From Mycolicibacterium peregrinum (GTDB lineage: Bacteria; Actinomycetota; Actinomycetes; Mycobacteriales; Mycobacteriaceae), in contig NZ_LZSO01000049.1 of assembly GCF_001665785.1 (NCBI RefSeq), forward strand, positions 124,001-188,000: a DNA stretch of 64,000 nucleotides, written 5' to 3'. Position 1 is the first letter of the stretch; each line of letters opens with the position of its first letter. Positions 25,474 through 36,759 of this stretch are shown here, in pieces. A program made the position numbers and the translations under genes. The notes beneath the pieces are model-generated. The model saw nothing but the letters and a program-made list of their open reading frames with translations, was not told the origin of the DNA and searched no databases.

Positions 25474-26537
25474 GCGACCGGGTCGCCGTGACCGCGGGCC
25501 GCGCGGTCGACTGGGACTTCGCCGCGACGGTCGGGGCGAAGCTGGCCCGGCCCGCCCCGGCGTCCACGGACTACACCCGCAACCAGGTGATCGAGCAGCT
25601 CTCGGAGAGTTCGAAGGCCGCCGAGCTGCCGGTGCGCGAGGTGACGGGTCTGATCGAGGGCGCGGAGGTGCCCGAGGCCCGGGTGGTGGACCGTCCCGAG
25701 TGGATCCGGGCGGCCACCCGCTCCATGCGGGTGATGACCACCGGGATCCAGCCGGGTGACGAAACTGACGAGCACAAGCCGGGATTCATCACCGGACGAG
25801 TGACCGGGGCGCAGACCGGCGCCGTGCTGGCGTTCATCTCCACGGGCATCCTCGGCCAGTACGATCCGTTCGGTCCCGACGGTGGCGAGCTGCTGCTGGT
25901 GTATCCCAACGTGATCGCGGTGGAACGTCAATTACGGGTATCCCCAGCCGATTTCCGGTTGTGGGTATGCCTGCACGAGGTCACCCACCGGGTGCAGTTC
26001 CGGGCCAATCCCTGGCTGGCCGACCACATGTCAGAGGCCCTGGCGGTGCTGACCCAGGATGCCGGCGAGGACGTCACCGAGATGGTGGGACGGCTCGCGG
26101 AGTTCGTCCGGAACCAGCGCAATGGTCAAGCGCCGGAACCGAATTCGACCGGTGTGCTGGGCCTCATGCGTGCCGTTCAGGCCGAACCTCAGCGCCGGGC
26201 GCTGGATCAGCTGCTGGTGCTGGGCACGCTGCTGGAGGGGCACGCCGATCATGTGATGGATGCCGTCGGCCCGGCGGTGGTGCCCACGGTCTCGACCATC
26301 CGGCGTCGCTTCGACGAACGTAGGCAGCACAAACAGCCTCCGCTGCAGCGTCTCGTGCGCGCGCTTTTGGGCTTCGACGCCAAGATCAGCCAGTACACCC
26401 GCGGTAAGGCGTTCGTCGACCACGTGGTCACGACGGTCGGAATGGCGCGGTTCAACACCATCTGGTCGAGCGCCGACACCCTGCCGCTCCCCGACGAGAT
26501 CGACGAACCGCAGCGATGGATCGATCGGGTGCTGTAG
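25470..26537 (+). CDS. Zinc-dependent metalloprotease, DUF2342 / 'F420 biosynthesis-associated' family (355 aa)
   Basis: Contains HEVTHRVQF (zincin HExxH, His169) followed by WLADHM, and a second conserved region LLEGHADHVMDAVGP, as in the Rv3626c family. Older annotations call these 'coenzyme F420 biosynthesis-associated', but the HExxH points to a metallohydrolase. GTG 25470 overlaps the dacB stop in a GTGA; tilS begins inside its last 22 bases. Cytoplasmic by sequence; substrate unknown. Conserved linkage to tilS and hpt in mycobacteria suggests a housekeeping role. Confidence 0.85.
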   Translation: MSDRVAVTAGRAVDWDFAATVGAKLARPAPASTDYTRNQVIEQLSESSKAAELPVREVTGLIEGAEVPEARVVDRPEWIRAATRSMRVMTTGIQPGDETDEHKPGFITGRVTGAQTGAVLAFISTGILGQYDPFGPDGGELLLVYPNVIAVERQLRVSPADFRLWVCLHEVTHRVQFRANPWLADHMSEALAVLTQDAGEDVTEMVGRLAEFVRNQRNGQAPEPNSTGVLGLMRAVQAEPQRRALDQLLVLGTLLEGHADHVMDAVGPAVVPTVSTIRRRFDERRQHKQPPLQRLVRALLGFDAKISQYTRGKAFVDHVVTTVGMARFNTIWSSADTLPLPDEIDEPQRWIDRVL

Positions 26538-27475
26538 CCGCACTGCGGCGGGCAATGGCGGCCGCCGGCGAGCGGATTGACGGCGCGAGCTGGTGTGTGG
26601 CACTGTCCGGAGGTTCAGATTCTCTGGCGCTGACCGCGGTTGCCGCGGAGTTGCGGCCCACCACTGCGCTGATCGTCGACCACCGGTTGCAGGCCGGATC
26701 GGAGGCGGTCGCCGACACCGCCCGCAGGCAGGCTCTGAAACTGGGTTGTCTTGGGGCGCAGGTTCTTTCGGTCGACGTCGGGCGGGTCGGCGGCCCGGAG
26801 GCCGCTGCCCGTCAGGCGCGCTATGCGGCTCTGGAGGCGGCTCGCGACGGCGCACCGGTACTGCTCGGGCACACCCTCGACGACCAGGCCGAGACGGTAC
26901 TGCTCGGGCTCGGCCGCGGATCGGGAGCGCGTTCGATCGCCGGCATGCGTCCGCACGACCCGCCGTGGCACCGGCCGCTGCTGGGGGTGCGGCGGGAACT
27001 GACCCGTGCGGCGTGCGACGAACTCGGCCTCACCCCGTGGCAGGACCCGCACAATGCCGACCGGCGGTTCACCCGGGTGCGGTTGCGGCACGAGGTGCTG
27101 CCGCTGCTGGAGGACGTGCTCGGCGGTGGGGTGGCCGAGGCCCTGGCCCGCACCGCCACCGCGCTGCGGGAAGACACCGAGACGCTCGATGCCCTGGCCG
27201 GCGACGCGCTGGCGGCGACGCGAACGGAGGCCGGCGGTCTGGATACCGCCCGGTTGTCGGCGTTGCCCGACGCGCTGCGGCGCCGGGTGATCCGGGCCTG
27301 GCTGCTGGCCGGTGGCGCGTGTGATCTGACCGACACCCAGATCCGCGCGGTGGACCGGCTCGTGGCGGCCTGGCGTGGGCAGGGCGGGGTGGCCGTCGGT
27401 TCCGGGCTGCGCAAACAGCGGTTGTTCGCGGCGCGGCGGGCCGGCGTGCTGGTGATGCACACCGAACCCGTCTAG
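26516..27475 (+). CDS. tilS: tRNA(Ile)-lysidine synthase
   Basis: N-type ATP pyrophosphatase: the P-loop SGGSDS lies at residues ~31-36, GHTLDDQAETVLLGLGRGSG is the conserved second motif, and the TilS substrate-binding helical region follows. 319 residues, matching actinobacterial TilS (Rv3625c, formerly mesJ). It converts C34 of the CAU-anticodon isoleucine tRNA to lysidine so that it reads AUA; essential in most bacteria. The ATG at 26516 lies 22 bases inside the preceding gene, implying coupling. Confidence 0.95.
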   Translation: MDRSGAVAALRRAMAAAGERIDGASWCVALSGGSDSLALTAVAAELRPTTALIVDHRLQAGSEAVADTARRQALKLGCLGAQVLSVDVGRVGGPEAAARQARYAALEAARDGAPVLLGHTLDDQAETVLLGLGRGSGARSIAGMRPHDPPWHRPLLGVRRELTRAACDELGLTPWQDPHNADRRFTRVRLRHEVLPLLEDVLGGGVAEALARTATALREDTETLDALAGDALAATRTEAGGLDTARLSALPDALRRRVIRAWLLAGGACDLTDTQIRAVDRLVAAWRGQGGVAVGSGLRKQRLFAARRAGVLVMHTEPV

Positions 27476-27520
27476 CGATCCGCGTTGGAATGCGGCCCCT
27501 TCACGTGGCACGCTGTTGCA

Positions 27521-28099
27521 GTGGCTGTCGACTCTGCCGAGCTGTATGCGGGAGACATCAAATCGGTGCTGTTGTCCGAGGAGCAGATCCGGACGCGCAC
27601 CGTCGAGCTCGCCGAGATGATCGCCGAGCAATACCGCGACAATTTGGGAAATGACGACCTGCTGTTGGTCACGGTGCTCAAGGGCGCGGTCATGTTCGTC
27701 ACCGATCTGGCCCGGACCATCCCGCTGCCGACGCAGCTGGAGTTCATGGCGGTGAGCTCGTACGGATCGTCGACCTCGTCCTCGGGCGTCGTCCGGATCC
27801 TCAAGGATCTCGACCGTGACATCAACGACCGCGACGTGCTGATCGTCGAGGACATCATCGACTCGGGTCTGACCCTGTCCTGGTTGCTCCGCAACCTCGC
27901 CACCCGTCATCCGCGTTCGCTGCGGGTGTGCACGCTGCTGCGCAAGCCCGAGGCTGTCAAGACCGAACTCGACGTCGCCTACGTGGGCTTCGACATCCCC
28001 AACGAGTTCGTCGTCGGCTACGGTCTGGACTTCGCCGAGCGCTACCGCGACCTGCCCTACATCGGCACTCTGGAACCGAAGGTGTACGAAGCGCCCTAA
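27521..28099 (+). CDS. hpt: Hypoxanthine(-guanine) phosphoribosyltransferase
   Basis: Type I phosphoribosyltransferase with the PRPP loop VLIVEDIIDSGLTL, the SSYGSSTSSSG flexible loop and the purine-binding VGFDIPNEFVVGYGLD. 192 residues from the GTG at 27521, which is where similarity to M. tuberculosis Hpt (Rv3624c) begins. Purine salvage in the cytoplasm: hypoxanthine or guanine plus PRPP to IMP or GMP. 45 bases after tilS, the usual tilS-hpt pairing, which in many bacteria leads to ftsH; here ftsH lies 6.3 kb further on. Confidence 0.96.
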   Translation: MAVDSAELYAGDIKSVLLSEEQIRTRTVELAEMIAEQYRDNLGNDDLLLVTVLKGAVMFVTDLARTIPLPTQLEFMAVSSYGSSTSSSGVVRILKDLDRDINDRDVLIVEDIIDSGLTLSWLLRNLATRHPRSLRVCTLLRKPEAVKTELDVAYVGFDIPNEFVVGYGLDFAERYRDLPYIGTLEPKVYEAP

Positions 28100-28118
28100 G
28101 CAGCGCAGAATTCGGTGC

Positions 28119-30344
28119 ATGGCTGATACCTGCACGGCGCTTCGGATCTGCCCATTCTGCGAGGCCACCTGTGGCCTCACGCTCACGATCTCCGATGGCC
28201 GGGTGACCGGTGCCCGCGGTGACCGTGACGACGTGTTCAGCGCGGGATTCATCTGCCCGAAGGGCGCCAGTTTCGGCGAACTCGACAACGACCCGGACCG
28301 GTTGACGCAGCCTCTGGTCCGCCGTGACGGCGAGCTCACCGAGGCTACCTGGGACGAGGCCTACGCCGTCATCACCGAGCGTCTCGGCGCGGTGATCGCC
28401 GCGCACGGCGGCGGCTCGGTCGGGGTCTACCTCGGCAACCCGAACGCGCATACCATCGCGGGCAGCCTGTACGCGCCGCTGATCATCAAGGGGCTCGGCA
28501 CCCGGCAGGTGTTCAGCGCCAGCACGCTGGATCAGATGCCCAAGCACGTCGCACTCGGTCTGATGTTCGGCAGCCCGGTCGCGTTCACCGTGCCCGATCT
28601 CGACCGCACCGACTACCTCGTGATCATCGGTGCGAATCCGATGGTGTCCAACGGCAGCCTGGCCACCGCCGCCGATTTCCCCGGCAAGCTGCGGGCGCTG
28701 CGCAAGCGCGGCGGCAGGCTCGTCGTCATCGACCCCGCCCGGACCCAGACGGCCAAGCTCGCCGACCGGCACCTCGCGCCGCGGCCCGGCACCGATGCGG
28801 CGCTGCTGTTCGCGATCGTGCATGTGCTGTTCGAAGAGGATCTCGTCGATCTCGGTCGGCTCGCTGAGCACGTCACCGGTATCGAGGAGGTCCGCGGGCT
28901 GGCCGACGAGTTCTCACCCGAGGCCGTCGAGGCCTCCTGCGGAGTGGGCGCCGCGGAGATCCGGGAACTGGCCCGTGAGCTCGCGGCGGCCCCGACGGCG
29001 GCCGTCTACGGCCGGATCGGCACGTCGACGGTCGAGTTCGGGACCATCGGCAGCTGGCTCGTCGACGTCATCAACATCCTCACCGGAAACCTCGACTGCC
29101 CCGGCGGCGCGATGTTCGCGCTCGGGGCCGCCGCCCCCGCGCCGCGGCCACCGAAACCGGGCCGCGGCTTCAGGACCGGGCGATGGGCCAGCCGGGTCTC
29201 GGGCTATCCCGAAGCGCTCTCCGAATTGCCGGCCGCCGCGCTCGCCGAGGAGATCGACACCGCGGGCGAGGGCCAGATCAAGGCGATGATCACCATCGCA
29301 GGCAACCCGGTGCTGTCCGCGCCGGACGGCGACCGCCTCGACAAGGCGCTCGACAGCGTCGACTTCATGCTGAGCGTCGACCCCTACCTCAACGAGACCA
29401 CGCGCCATGCCGACGTGATCCTGCCACCGCCACCGCCGTCGCAGAGCGCCCACTTCGACGTCGCGCTGAACAATCTCGCGGTACGCAACAACGTGCGGTA
29501 CTCGTCGCCGGCGCTGCCGCTCGACGGCCGGCCAGATGAGCCCGAGATCTTGTCCCGCGTGGCCCTCATCCTCTACGGCATCGGCGCCGACGGTGATCCT
29601 GCCCTCGTCGACGCCCAGGTGATCGCGACAACCCTGGCGAAGGAGGTCGCCAACCCCGATTCGCCCGTGGCGGGCCGCGACGTCGCCGAGCTCACCGCCA
29701 TGCTGTACGACGGGCCCGGCTACGAACGACGCCTGGACATGATGCTGCGGGTCGGGCCATACGGCGACGCCTTCGGCGCCAAGCCGGACGGGCTCACCAT
29801 GGAGCGGTTGAAGGCCAACCCACACGGCATCGACCTGGGGCCGCTGCGACCGCGGATCCCCGAGATTCTCCGAACCCCAAGTGGGCAGATCGAACTCGCG
29901 CCCGAACCGATCGTCACCGATGTGGCACGCCTGCGCGACGCCCTCGCCCGCTCCGCCGGCGGGTTCCTGCTGATCGGCCGACGTCACCTGCGGTCCAACA
30001 ACAGCTGGATGCACAACCTCCCGGCGCTGTCGGGTGGCTCCAACCGGTGCACCCTGCAGATCCACCCCGACGACGCGGCGGATCTGGGCCTCACCGACAT
30101 CGCGGTGATCAAGGGTCCGGGCGGCGAGCTGATGGCCCCGGTCGAGGTCGACGACGGCATGCGGCGCGGCGTGGTCTCGCTACCGCACGGTTGGGGTCAC
30201 GACCGCAGTGGCACCGGGCAGCGGCTCGCGGCCAGCCATCCCGGGGCCAACGTCAACCAGCTCAACGACGGCACCCATCTCGATCCGCTGTCGGGCACCG
30301 CGGTGCTCAACGGGATTCCGGTAGACATCGCGCCCGCCGGCTGA
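28119..30344 (+). CDS. Molybdopterin oxidoreductase, formate dehydrogenase/BisC-like (741 aa)
   Basis: The N-terminus has the [4Fe-4S] ligand set: Cys11, Cys14 and Cys18 in CPFCEATC and a fourth cysteine in FICPKG. The large molybdopterin-binding core and the C-terminal molydop-binding beta domain follow (GRRHLRSNNSWMHN, then HPDDAADLGL). Family members carry a bis-MGD cofactor and reduce or oxidise small molecules. The residue after the first core strand does not clearly offer a Cys/Sec metal ligand, so formate dehydrogenase activity is uncertain. ATG 28119, 19 bases after hpt. No Tat signal, so cytoplasmic. Physiological substrate unknown. Confidence 0.85.
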   Translation: MADTCTALRICPFCEATCGLTLTISDGRVTGARGDRDDVFSAGFICPKGASFGELDNDPDRLTQPLVRRDGELTEATWDEAYAVITERLGAVIAAHGGGSVGVYLGNPNAHTIAGSLYAPLIIKGLGTRQVFSASTLDQMPKHVALGLMFGSPVAFTVPDLDRTDYLVIIGANPMVSNGSLATAADFPGKLRALRKRGGRLVVIDPARTQTAKLADRHLAPRPGTDAALLFAIVHVLFEEDLVDLGRLAEHVTGIEEVRGLADEFSPEAVEASCGVGAAEIRELARELAAAPTAAVYGRIGTSTVEFGTIGSWLVDVINILTGNLDCPGGAMFALGAAAPAPRPPKPGRGFRTGRWASRVSGYPEALSELPAAALAEEIDTAGEGQIKAMITIAGNPVLSAPDGDRLDKALDSVDFMLSVDPYLNETTRHADVILPPPPPSQSAHFDVALNNLAVRNNVRYSSPALPLDGRPDEPEILSRVALILYGIGADGDPALVDAQVIATTLAKEVANPDSPVAGRDVAELTAMLYDGPGYERRLDMMLRVGPYGDAFGAKPDGLTMERLKANPHGIDLGPLRPRIPEILRTPSGQIELAPEPIVTDVARLRDALARSAGGFLLIGRRHLRSNNSWMHNLPALSGGSNRCTLQIHPDDAADLGLTDIAVIKGPGGELMAPVEVDDGMRRGVVSLPHGWGHDRSGTGQRLAASHPGANVNQLNDGTHLDPLSGTAVLNGIPVDIAPAG

Positions 30345-30352
30345 GCCCTTTT

Positions 30353-30415
30353 CGCCGAAACGGCATTCCAGCAGGCTCCTACTCGCACTTTCGCTGCTGG
30401 AATGCCGTTTCGGCG
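30353..30415. repeat. 22-bp perfect inverted repeat between convergent genes
   Basis: The arms at 30353-30374 and 30394-30415 are perfectly complementary over 22 bases, starting with CGCCGAAACGG, with a 19-base loop. It fills almost all of the space between the molybdopterin oxidoreductase and the lipoprotein gene, which converge here. It lacks a clear T-run on either side, so it could be a bidirectional I-shaped terminator or a dispersed palindromic repeat. Confidence 0.85.
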
Positions 30416-30419
30416 GGAA

Positions 30420-31145
30420 CTAGGTCAGCTCCCAGATCACCGTCACCGAGAAGTCCACGGTCTGCTGACCGGGTTCGAGCGGAACGGCCTGCATCGCGGC
30501 GCGCGGCATCGGAGTGGGTGTGGGCGGCGTCGAGCCACCGGACTGCTCGGAAATCGAGATCACCTTGCCCAGATGCAGTCCGGACAATCCGGCGTACTGC
30601 TCGGCCCGGTTCTTGGCGTCGTCGAAGGCCCGGGCGCGGGCGTCGCGGACCAGGTCCGAGTCGTCCTCGATCGAGTAGTTGACCGAGTTGATGCGGGTGG
30701 CGTCGCCGCCGGTGCCGGCGATCAAAGCCAAGGTCTGCGAAGCCTTGGCGGTGTCGCGGATCTTGACCTTGATCGAATTGCCGGCACGGTAACCCGTGAT
30801 CGTGCTGTCGGTGAATTGCGGTTGCACGCTGACCTGGGTGGTGCTGATGTCCTTGCGATCGATGCCCGATCCGACCAGCGCGTCGATCACGGCCTGCTGC
30901 CGTTGGCTGGACTGGTTGAGCGCCCCGGACACGTCGGGGGCGGTGAACTCCATGGCCACATCGGCGGTCAGGGTGTCCGGTACGCCTTGGACCTGGCCGG
31001 ATCCGATGACGGTCACCTGGCGGGCCCCGTCCGGCGCGCCCGCGGTGGGACCCGAGGCCGTATCGCACGCACTGGCGCTGACGGCGATCAATCCCGCCGC
31101 GGCAACGCCGAGGACCCGTAATTTCGCATTCCCGGCGATCGGCAT
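30420..31145 (-). CDS. lpqG: SIMPL-domain lipoprotein LpqG
   Basis: Signal peptide with a lipobox ASAC, then a SIMPL (DUF541) domain: VTVIGSGQVQGVPDTL at its start and DDAKNRAEQYAGLSGLHLGKVISISE in the second half. 241 residues, the length of M. tuberculosis LpqG (Rv3623), and in the same position after hpt. Exported and lipid-anchored on the outer face of the plasma membrane; SIMPL proteins form oligomeric periplasmic assemblies in other bacteria, but the mycobacterial role is unknown. ATG 31145. Confidence 0.9.
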   Translation of the reverse strand: MPIAGNAKLRVLGVAAAGLIAVSASACDTASGPTAGAPDGARQVTVIGSGQVQGVPDTLTADVAMEFTAPDVSGALNQSSQRQQAVIDALVGSGIDRKDISTTQVSVQPQFTDSTITGYRAGNSIKVKIRDTAKASQTLALIAGTGGDATRINSVNYSIEDDSDLVRDARARAFDDAKNRAEQYAGLSGLHLGKVISISEQSGGSTPPTPTPMPRAAMQAVPLEPGQQTVDFSVTVIWELT

Positions 31146-31165
31146 GACCGAACCCTACCGGGACA

Positions 31166-32176
31166 TCATGGCGTCACCAGGACTTTGCAGTGCCGCTCCG
31201 GCGAGGCGAGTTCCTCGAATGCGGTTGCGACGCCGTCGAGGCCGACGGTCCCGGTGATCATCGGTGCGACGTCGATCTCGCCCTCGGCGATGGCGCGCAG
31301 CGAGTTCGCGAACTCGGCCGGGTCGTAGCCGAACACGAACTGGATGTTGATCTGTTTGGTGATCGCGTAGAACGGATGCACCGTGTCGGGCTGCATGCAG
31401 ACCCCGGCCACCACCAACCGGACACCCGCGGGTGCGCGGCGCAGCACGTCGTCGATGATTCCGGGGGCGCCGACCGCCTCGAACACCACTGCGGGCCGGC
31501 ACTGATGAAACGGTGAATCCACGGCCGGATCCAGAGTGGTGTCGGCGCCCATGGTGGCGGCGAGTTCGCGCCGGGTGGGGGAGAAGTCAGACGCCACAAT
31601 GGTTTCCACGCCCCGGAGTTTCAAGGCGGCGATGATCGCGATGCCGACGGGGCCGCAGCCGACGACGAGTGCCGCCTCGCCCGGTTCGATGCGCGACGCG
31701 TTGACTGCATGCAGTCCGACGGCCATCGGTTCGGTGAGCGCGGCGTGTGCGGCGCTCAGACCGTTGGGTACCGGCAGCAGTAGCGGTGCCGACAGCAGCA
31801 TCTTCTCGGCGTAGCCGCCGACAGTGGTGTTGCTGTAGACGATCGGTGAGATCCCGGCAGTGGAGATCAGCACCGGCACAGAGGTCACCAGCGTCCCGGC
31901 GGCAGGGGCGTCGGCTCCTGGCCCTGCGTCGAGGATCTCGGCACTGAACTCGTGGCCCATGTAGACGTCGCCCGCCAGGTCGATGTCCATGTCGGGCATC
32001 CCCTCGAGGTCGGCGCTCGCAGCCAGCATGTCGGCGCCGTGGGTGGCGAAATGCAGATCGGACCCGCAGATCCCGCAGGCCTTCACCTCGACGAGTACCT
32101 GCCCCGGGCCGGGCACCGGATCGGGTACGTCATCGCGGACGATCATCCGCCCGTCACGCAGGACCGCGGCGCGCAT
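31166..32176 (-). CDS. Zinc-binding alcohol dehydrogenase-like MDR protein (336 aa)
   Basis: Medium-chain dehydrogenase with catalytic zinc motif KACGICGSDLH and GHEFSAEI, and the nucleotide loop VVGCGPVGIAIIAAL. The four-cysteine structural zinc lobe usual in alcohol dehydrogenases is missing: after GHEF the sequence goes straight to PVLISTAGI. Oxidises or reduces an alcohol/ketone with NAD(P); substrate not readable. It is last in a three-gene operon (epoxide hydrolase, LLM oxidoreductase, dehydrogenase): its ATG overlaps the LLM stop by one base. The set suggests a catabolic pathway for a hydrophobic compound. Confidence 0.85.
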   Translation of the reverse strand: MRAAVLRDGRMIVRDDVPDPVPGPGQVLVEVKACGICGSDLHFATHGADMLAASADLEGMPDMDIDLAGDVYMGHEFSAEILDAGPGADAPAAGTLVTSVPVLISTAGISPIVYSNTTVGGYAEKMLLSAPLLLPVPNGLSAAHAALTEPMAVGLHAVNASRIEPGEAALVVGCGPVGIAIIAALKLRGVETIVASDFSPTRRELAATMGADTTLDPAVDSPFHQCRPAVVFEAVGAPGIIDDVLRRAPAGVRLVVAGVCMQPDTVHPFYAITKQINIQFVFGYDPAEFANSLRAIAEGEIDVAPMITGTVGLDGVATAFEELASPERHCKVLVTP

Positions 32177-33351
32177 CAGTTCTTCTCCTCGGAAGTGTGT
32201 TCGGTGATCGCGTTGACGATCGCCTGCCCGGCGCGGCCCAGCAGTTGATCCCGCATCCCCTTGGCCCAGTCGTGCGATGCCCGTGCCGCCGTGAGTTGGC
32301 CTTTGAAGTGTGGGATCACCTCACGGGCGAACAGTTCGTAGGAGTGGAACGTCGCCGCCGGTGGTGCCCAGTCGTGGCCGAGGAGCAGGAGGGTGCCGAA
32401 CCCGCCGGAACGGTCCAGCAGGTCCTGGATATAGGCGATCGCGTCGGCCGTGGTGCCGATGCAGCAATTGCCGCCTGCCGCATAGTTCTCCACGAACTCG
32501 TATGGGGAGCGCGTTCCCTCGACTTTCTCGGACAGCGGCACGAAACCCGCTGCGCCGAAGTAGTTGGCGAAGTCCTGCAGGCCGTATGTGCAGTCCTCGA
32601 TGGCCTGCTCGCGGGTGTCGGCGAGATGGATGATGCCGAGCACCCGCCAGTCGGCCCGGTCCGGTTCGGGCCTGCCGGATTTGGCGGCCTGATCGCGCAC
32701 CGTGTCCCAGGTGGTCTCGATGGCCGCGTAGCCGCCGGGTACCGACATCGACAACGACAGCAGCGACGTGCCCAGGGCGCCGGCCAGCCGTGGTCCGGAC
32801 GGGGAAACCATTGCTGCGGTGGAGATCTCGGGATACGGCCAGGTGTAGGGGCGGATGTGCAGTGCGGCGTCCCGCAGGGTGAACCAGTCGGTCTTGCGGT
32901 CGATCCGTTCATCGGGTGCGGCGCGGAACAACGCCAGGATCGCCTCCAGGGATTCCTGCATCATCGGCCGCTGATCCACCGGGTCGATGCCCATCATGTA
33001 GGCGTCCGACGGCAGCGCACCCGGTCCGGTTCCGAACATCACCCGGCCGCGGGTGAGGTGGTCGAGCAACACCCAGCGGTCGGCCACCATGAGCGGGTGG
33101 TGATAGGGCAGTGAGACCACGCCGGTGCCCAGCCGGATGTGCTTGGTCCGCTCGGCCGCGGCGGCGATGAACACCTCAGGGCAGGCGATGAGTTCGTAAC
33201 CGCCGGAATGATGTTCGCCGAACCAGGCCTCGTCGTAGCCGAGCCGGTCCAGCGCCTCGACCCGGTCCATGTCGTATTGCAGTGCGGTGGTGGGGGATTG
33301 GCCGACGGGGTGGAACGGTGTGATGAAGACGCCGAAGTTCAGTGGATTCAT
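32176..33351 (-). CDS. LLM-class flavin-dependent oxidoreductase, Rv3618-like (391 aa)
   Basis: Bacterial-luciferase-like TIM barrel: N-terminal FGVFITPFHPVG, then GYDEAWFGEHHSGGYE and RLGTGVVSLPYHHPLMVADRW, the typical flavin-binding signatures of alkanal/alkane monooxygenase-type proteins. FMNH2 or F420 is likely the cofactor; the sequence does not separate these. Its ATG overlaps the epoxide hydrolase stop by 4 bases. The pair epoxide hydrolase-LLM matches Rv3617-Rv3618 of M. tuberculosis. Confidence 0.88.
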   Translation of the reverse strand: MNPLNFGVFITPFHPVGQSPTTALQYDMDRVEALDRLGYDEAWFGEHHSGGYELIACPEVFIAAAAERTKHIRLGTGVVSLPYHHPLMVADRWVLLDHLTRGRVMFGTGPGALPSDAYMMGIDPVDQRPMMQESLEAILALFRAAPDERIDRKTDWFTLRDAALHIRPYTWPYPEISTAAMVSPSGPRLAGALGTSLLSLSMSVPGGYAAIETTWDTVRDQAAKSGRPEPDRADWRVLGIIHLADTREQAIEDCTYGLQDFANYFGAAGFVPLSEKVEGTRSPYEFVENYAAGGNCCIGTTADAIAYIQDLLDRSGGFGTLLLLGHDWAPPAATFHSYELFAREVIPHFKGQLTAARASHDWAKGMRDQLLGRAGQAIVNAITEHTSEEKN

Positions 33352-34283
33352 TTCACTTCCTCCAGGAACTCCAACAGCGCCTTGTTGACCTCGTCGGGCC
33401 GCTCCTGCTGCAGCCAGTGGCCCGCGCCGTCGAGCAGCACCTCGCGGTAGTCGCCGGTGGCGACCTCACGCACCCGGTCCCGCGGGGTGAAGCTCAACAC
33501 CGGATCGGCGGTGCCGGCCATGAACAGCACCGGCACCGTGATGGTCTGGTGCGCGGTGGTGCCCGAATCAGGATCCGTGAGCTCCCAGTTCCGGTCGAAG
33601 TTGCGGTACCAGTTCAGTGGCCCGGTGAAGCCGGTCTGGGTGTAGGCCTGCACGTAGTGCTCGAACTCGTCCGGGGTGATCCAGTCCGGCAGCGGCGGCA
33701 CCGGCCGATCCGACAGGCTGTCCGGGGGAGCGCTGATGCCTTCCATCGCGACCATGCGGCGCAGGGACTGACGGACATCGGCGCCCAGTGCGGCGTCGGC
33801 GACCCCGGGGTCCTGGAAATACAGGATGTAGAAGAAGTTGTCGCCCACGATCTTGCGCCAGATCTGCGTCGGCGGAGCAGGAGCGCGCGGGACCGGGGGC
33901 ACACTCAGTGCGGCCACCGCGGTGACCTGGTCGGGGAAGAACAACGGAAAATTGGTGGCGACGGGCGAGCCCCAGTCATGGCCGATCAGCACTGCCTGCT
34001 CGGCGCCGACATCATCGAGCAACCCCGCGATGTCGGCGGTCAGCTCGGTGATGTTGTAGGCGTCGATCCCGTCGGGTCGGGAGGAACCACCGTAACCGCG
34101 CTGGTCGGGGGCCAGCACGTGGTAGCCGGCTGTGGCCAGAACCGGGATCTGATGGCGCCACGAATAGGCCAGCTCGGGGAATCCGTGGGTCAGCACCACC
34201 ACCGGATTTCCGCGTTCACCCGCCTCGGTCACCTTCAAGGTCACGCCATTGGTATCGACTAACCGTTCGGTTGGTGTGAGCAC
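33348..34283 (-). CDS. ephA: Epoxide hydrolase, alpha/beta-hydrolase fold, EphA-like (311 aa)
   Basis: Epoxide hydrolase signature: oxyanion motif THGFPELAYSWRHQ (HGxP), nucleophile aspartate in GHDWGSP, the cap-domain tyrosines, and the catalytic histidine in GAGHWLQQE. It hydrates epoxides to diols in the cytoplasm. I chose the GTG at 34283 (GGTGAGA just upstream); a TTG at 34295 would add four residues. Leads the LLM-dehydrogenase operon and is divergent from ftsH over about 130 bases. Confidence 0.88.
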   Translation of the reverse strand: MLTPTERLVDTNGVTLKVTEAGERGNPVVVLTHGFPELAYSWRHQIPVLATAGYHVLAPDQRGYGGSSRPDGIDAYNITELTADIAGLLDDVGAEQAVLIGHDWGSPVATNFPLFFPDQVTAVAALSVPPVPRAPAPPTQIWRKIVGDNFFYILYFQDPGVADAALGADVRQSLRRMVAMEGISAPPDSLSDRPVPPLPDWITPDEFEHYVQAYTQTGFTGPLNWYRNFDRNWELTDPDSGTTAHQTITVPVLFMAGTADPVLSFTPRDRVREVATGDYREVLLDGAGHWLQQERPDEVNKALLEFLEEVK

Positions 34284-34415
34284 GATCTCACCCAAGCACA
34301 GTGGTCCGCCGTCGGCTAGATACCGTCGGGAACTGCCGGACGTTGGTGTAGCGGTAGCCTAAAACTCTCAACTGCGCACGTTGGAAGGACCGGGCCGAAC
34401 TCGGCCGAGTGATCG

Positions 34416-36740
<2,325 letters not shown>

Positions 36741-36759
36741 TCCGAGAACGGAGGCTTCG

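Noticed and set aside
30353..30415. Inverted repeat as transposon ends
   Set aside because: Only 19 bases separate the arms, with no transposase gene or target duplication visible.
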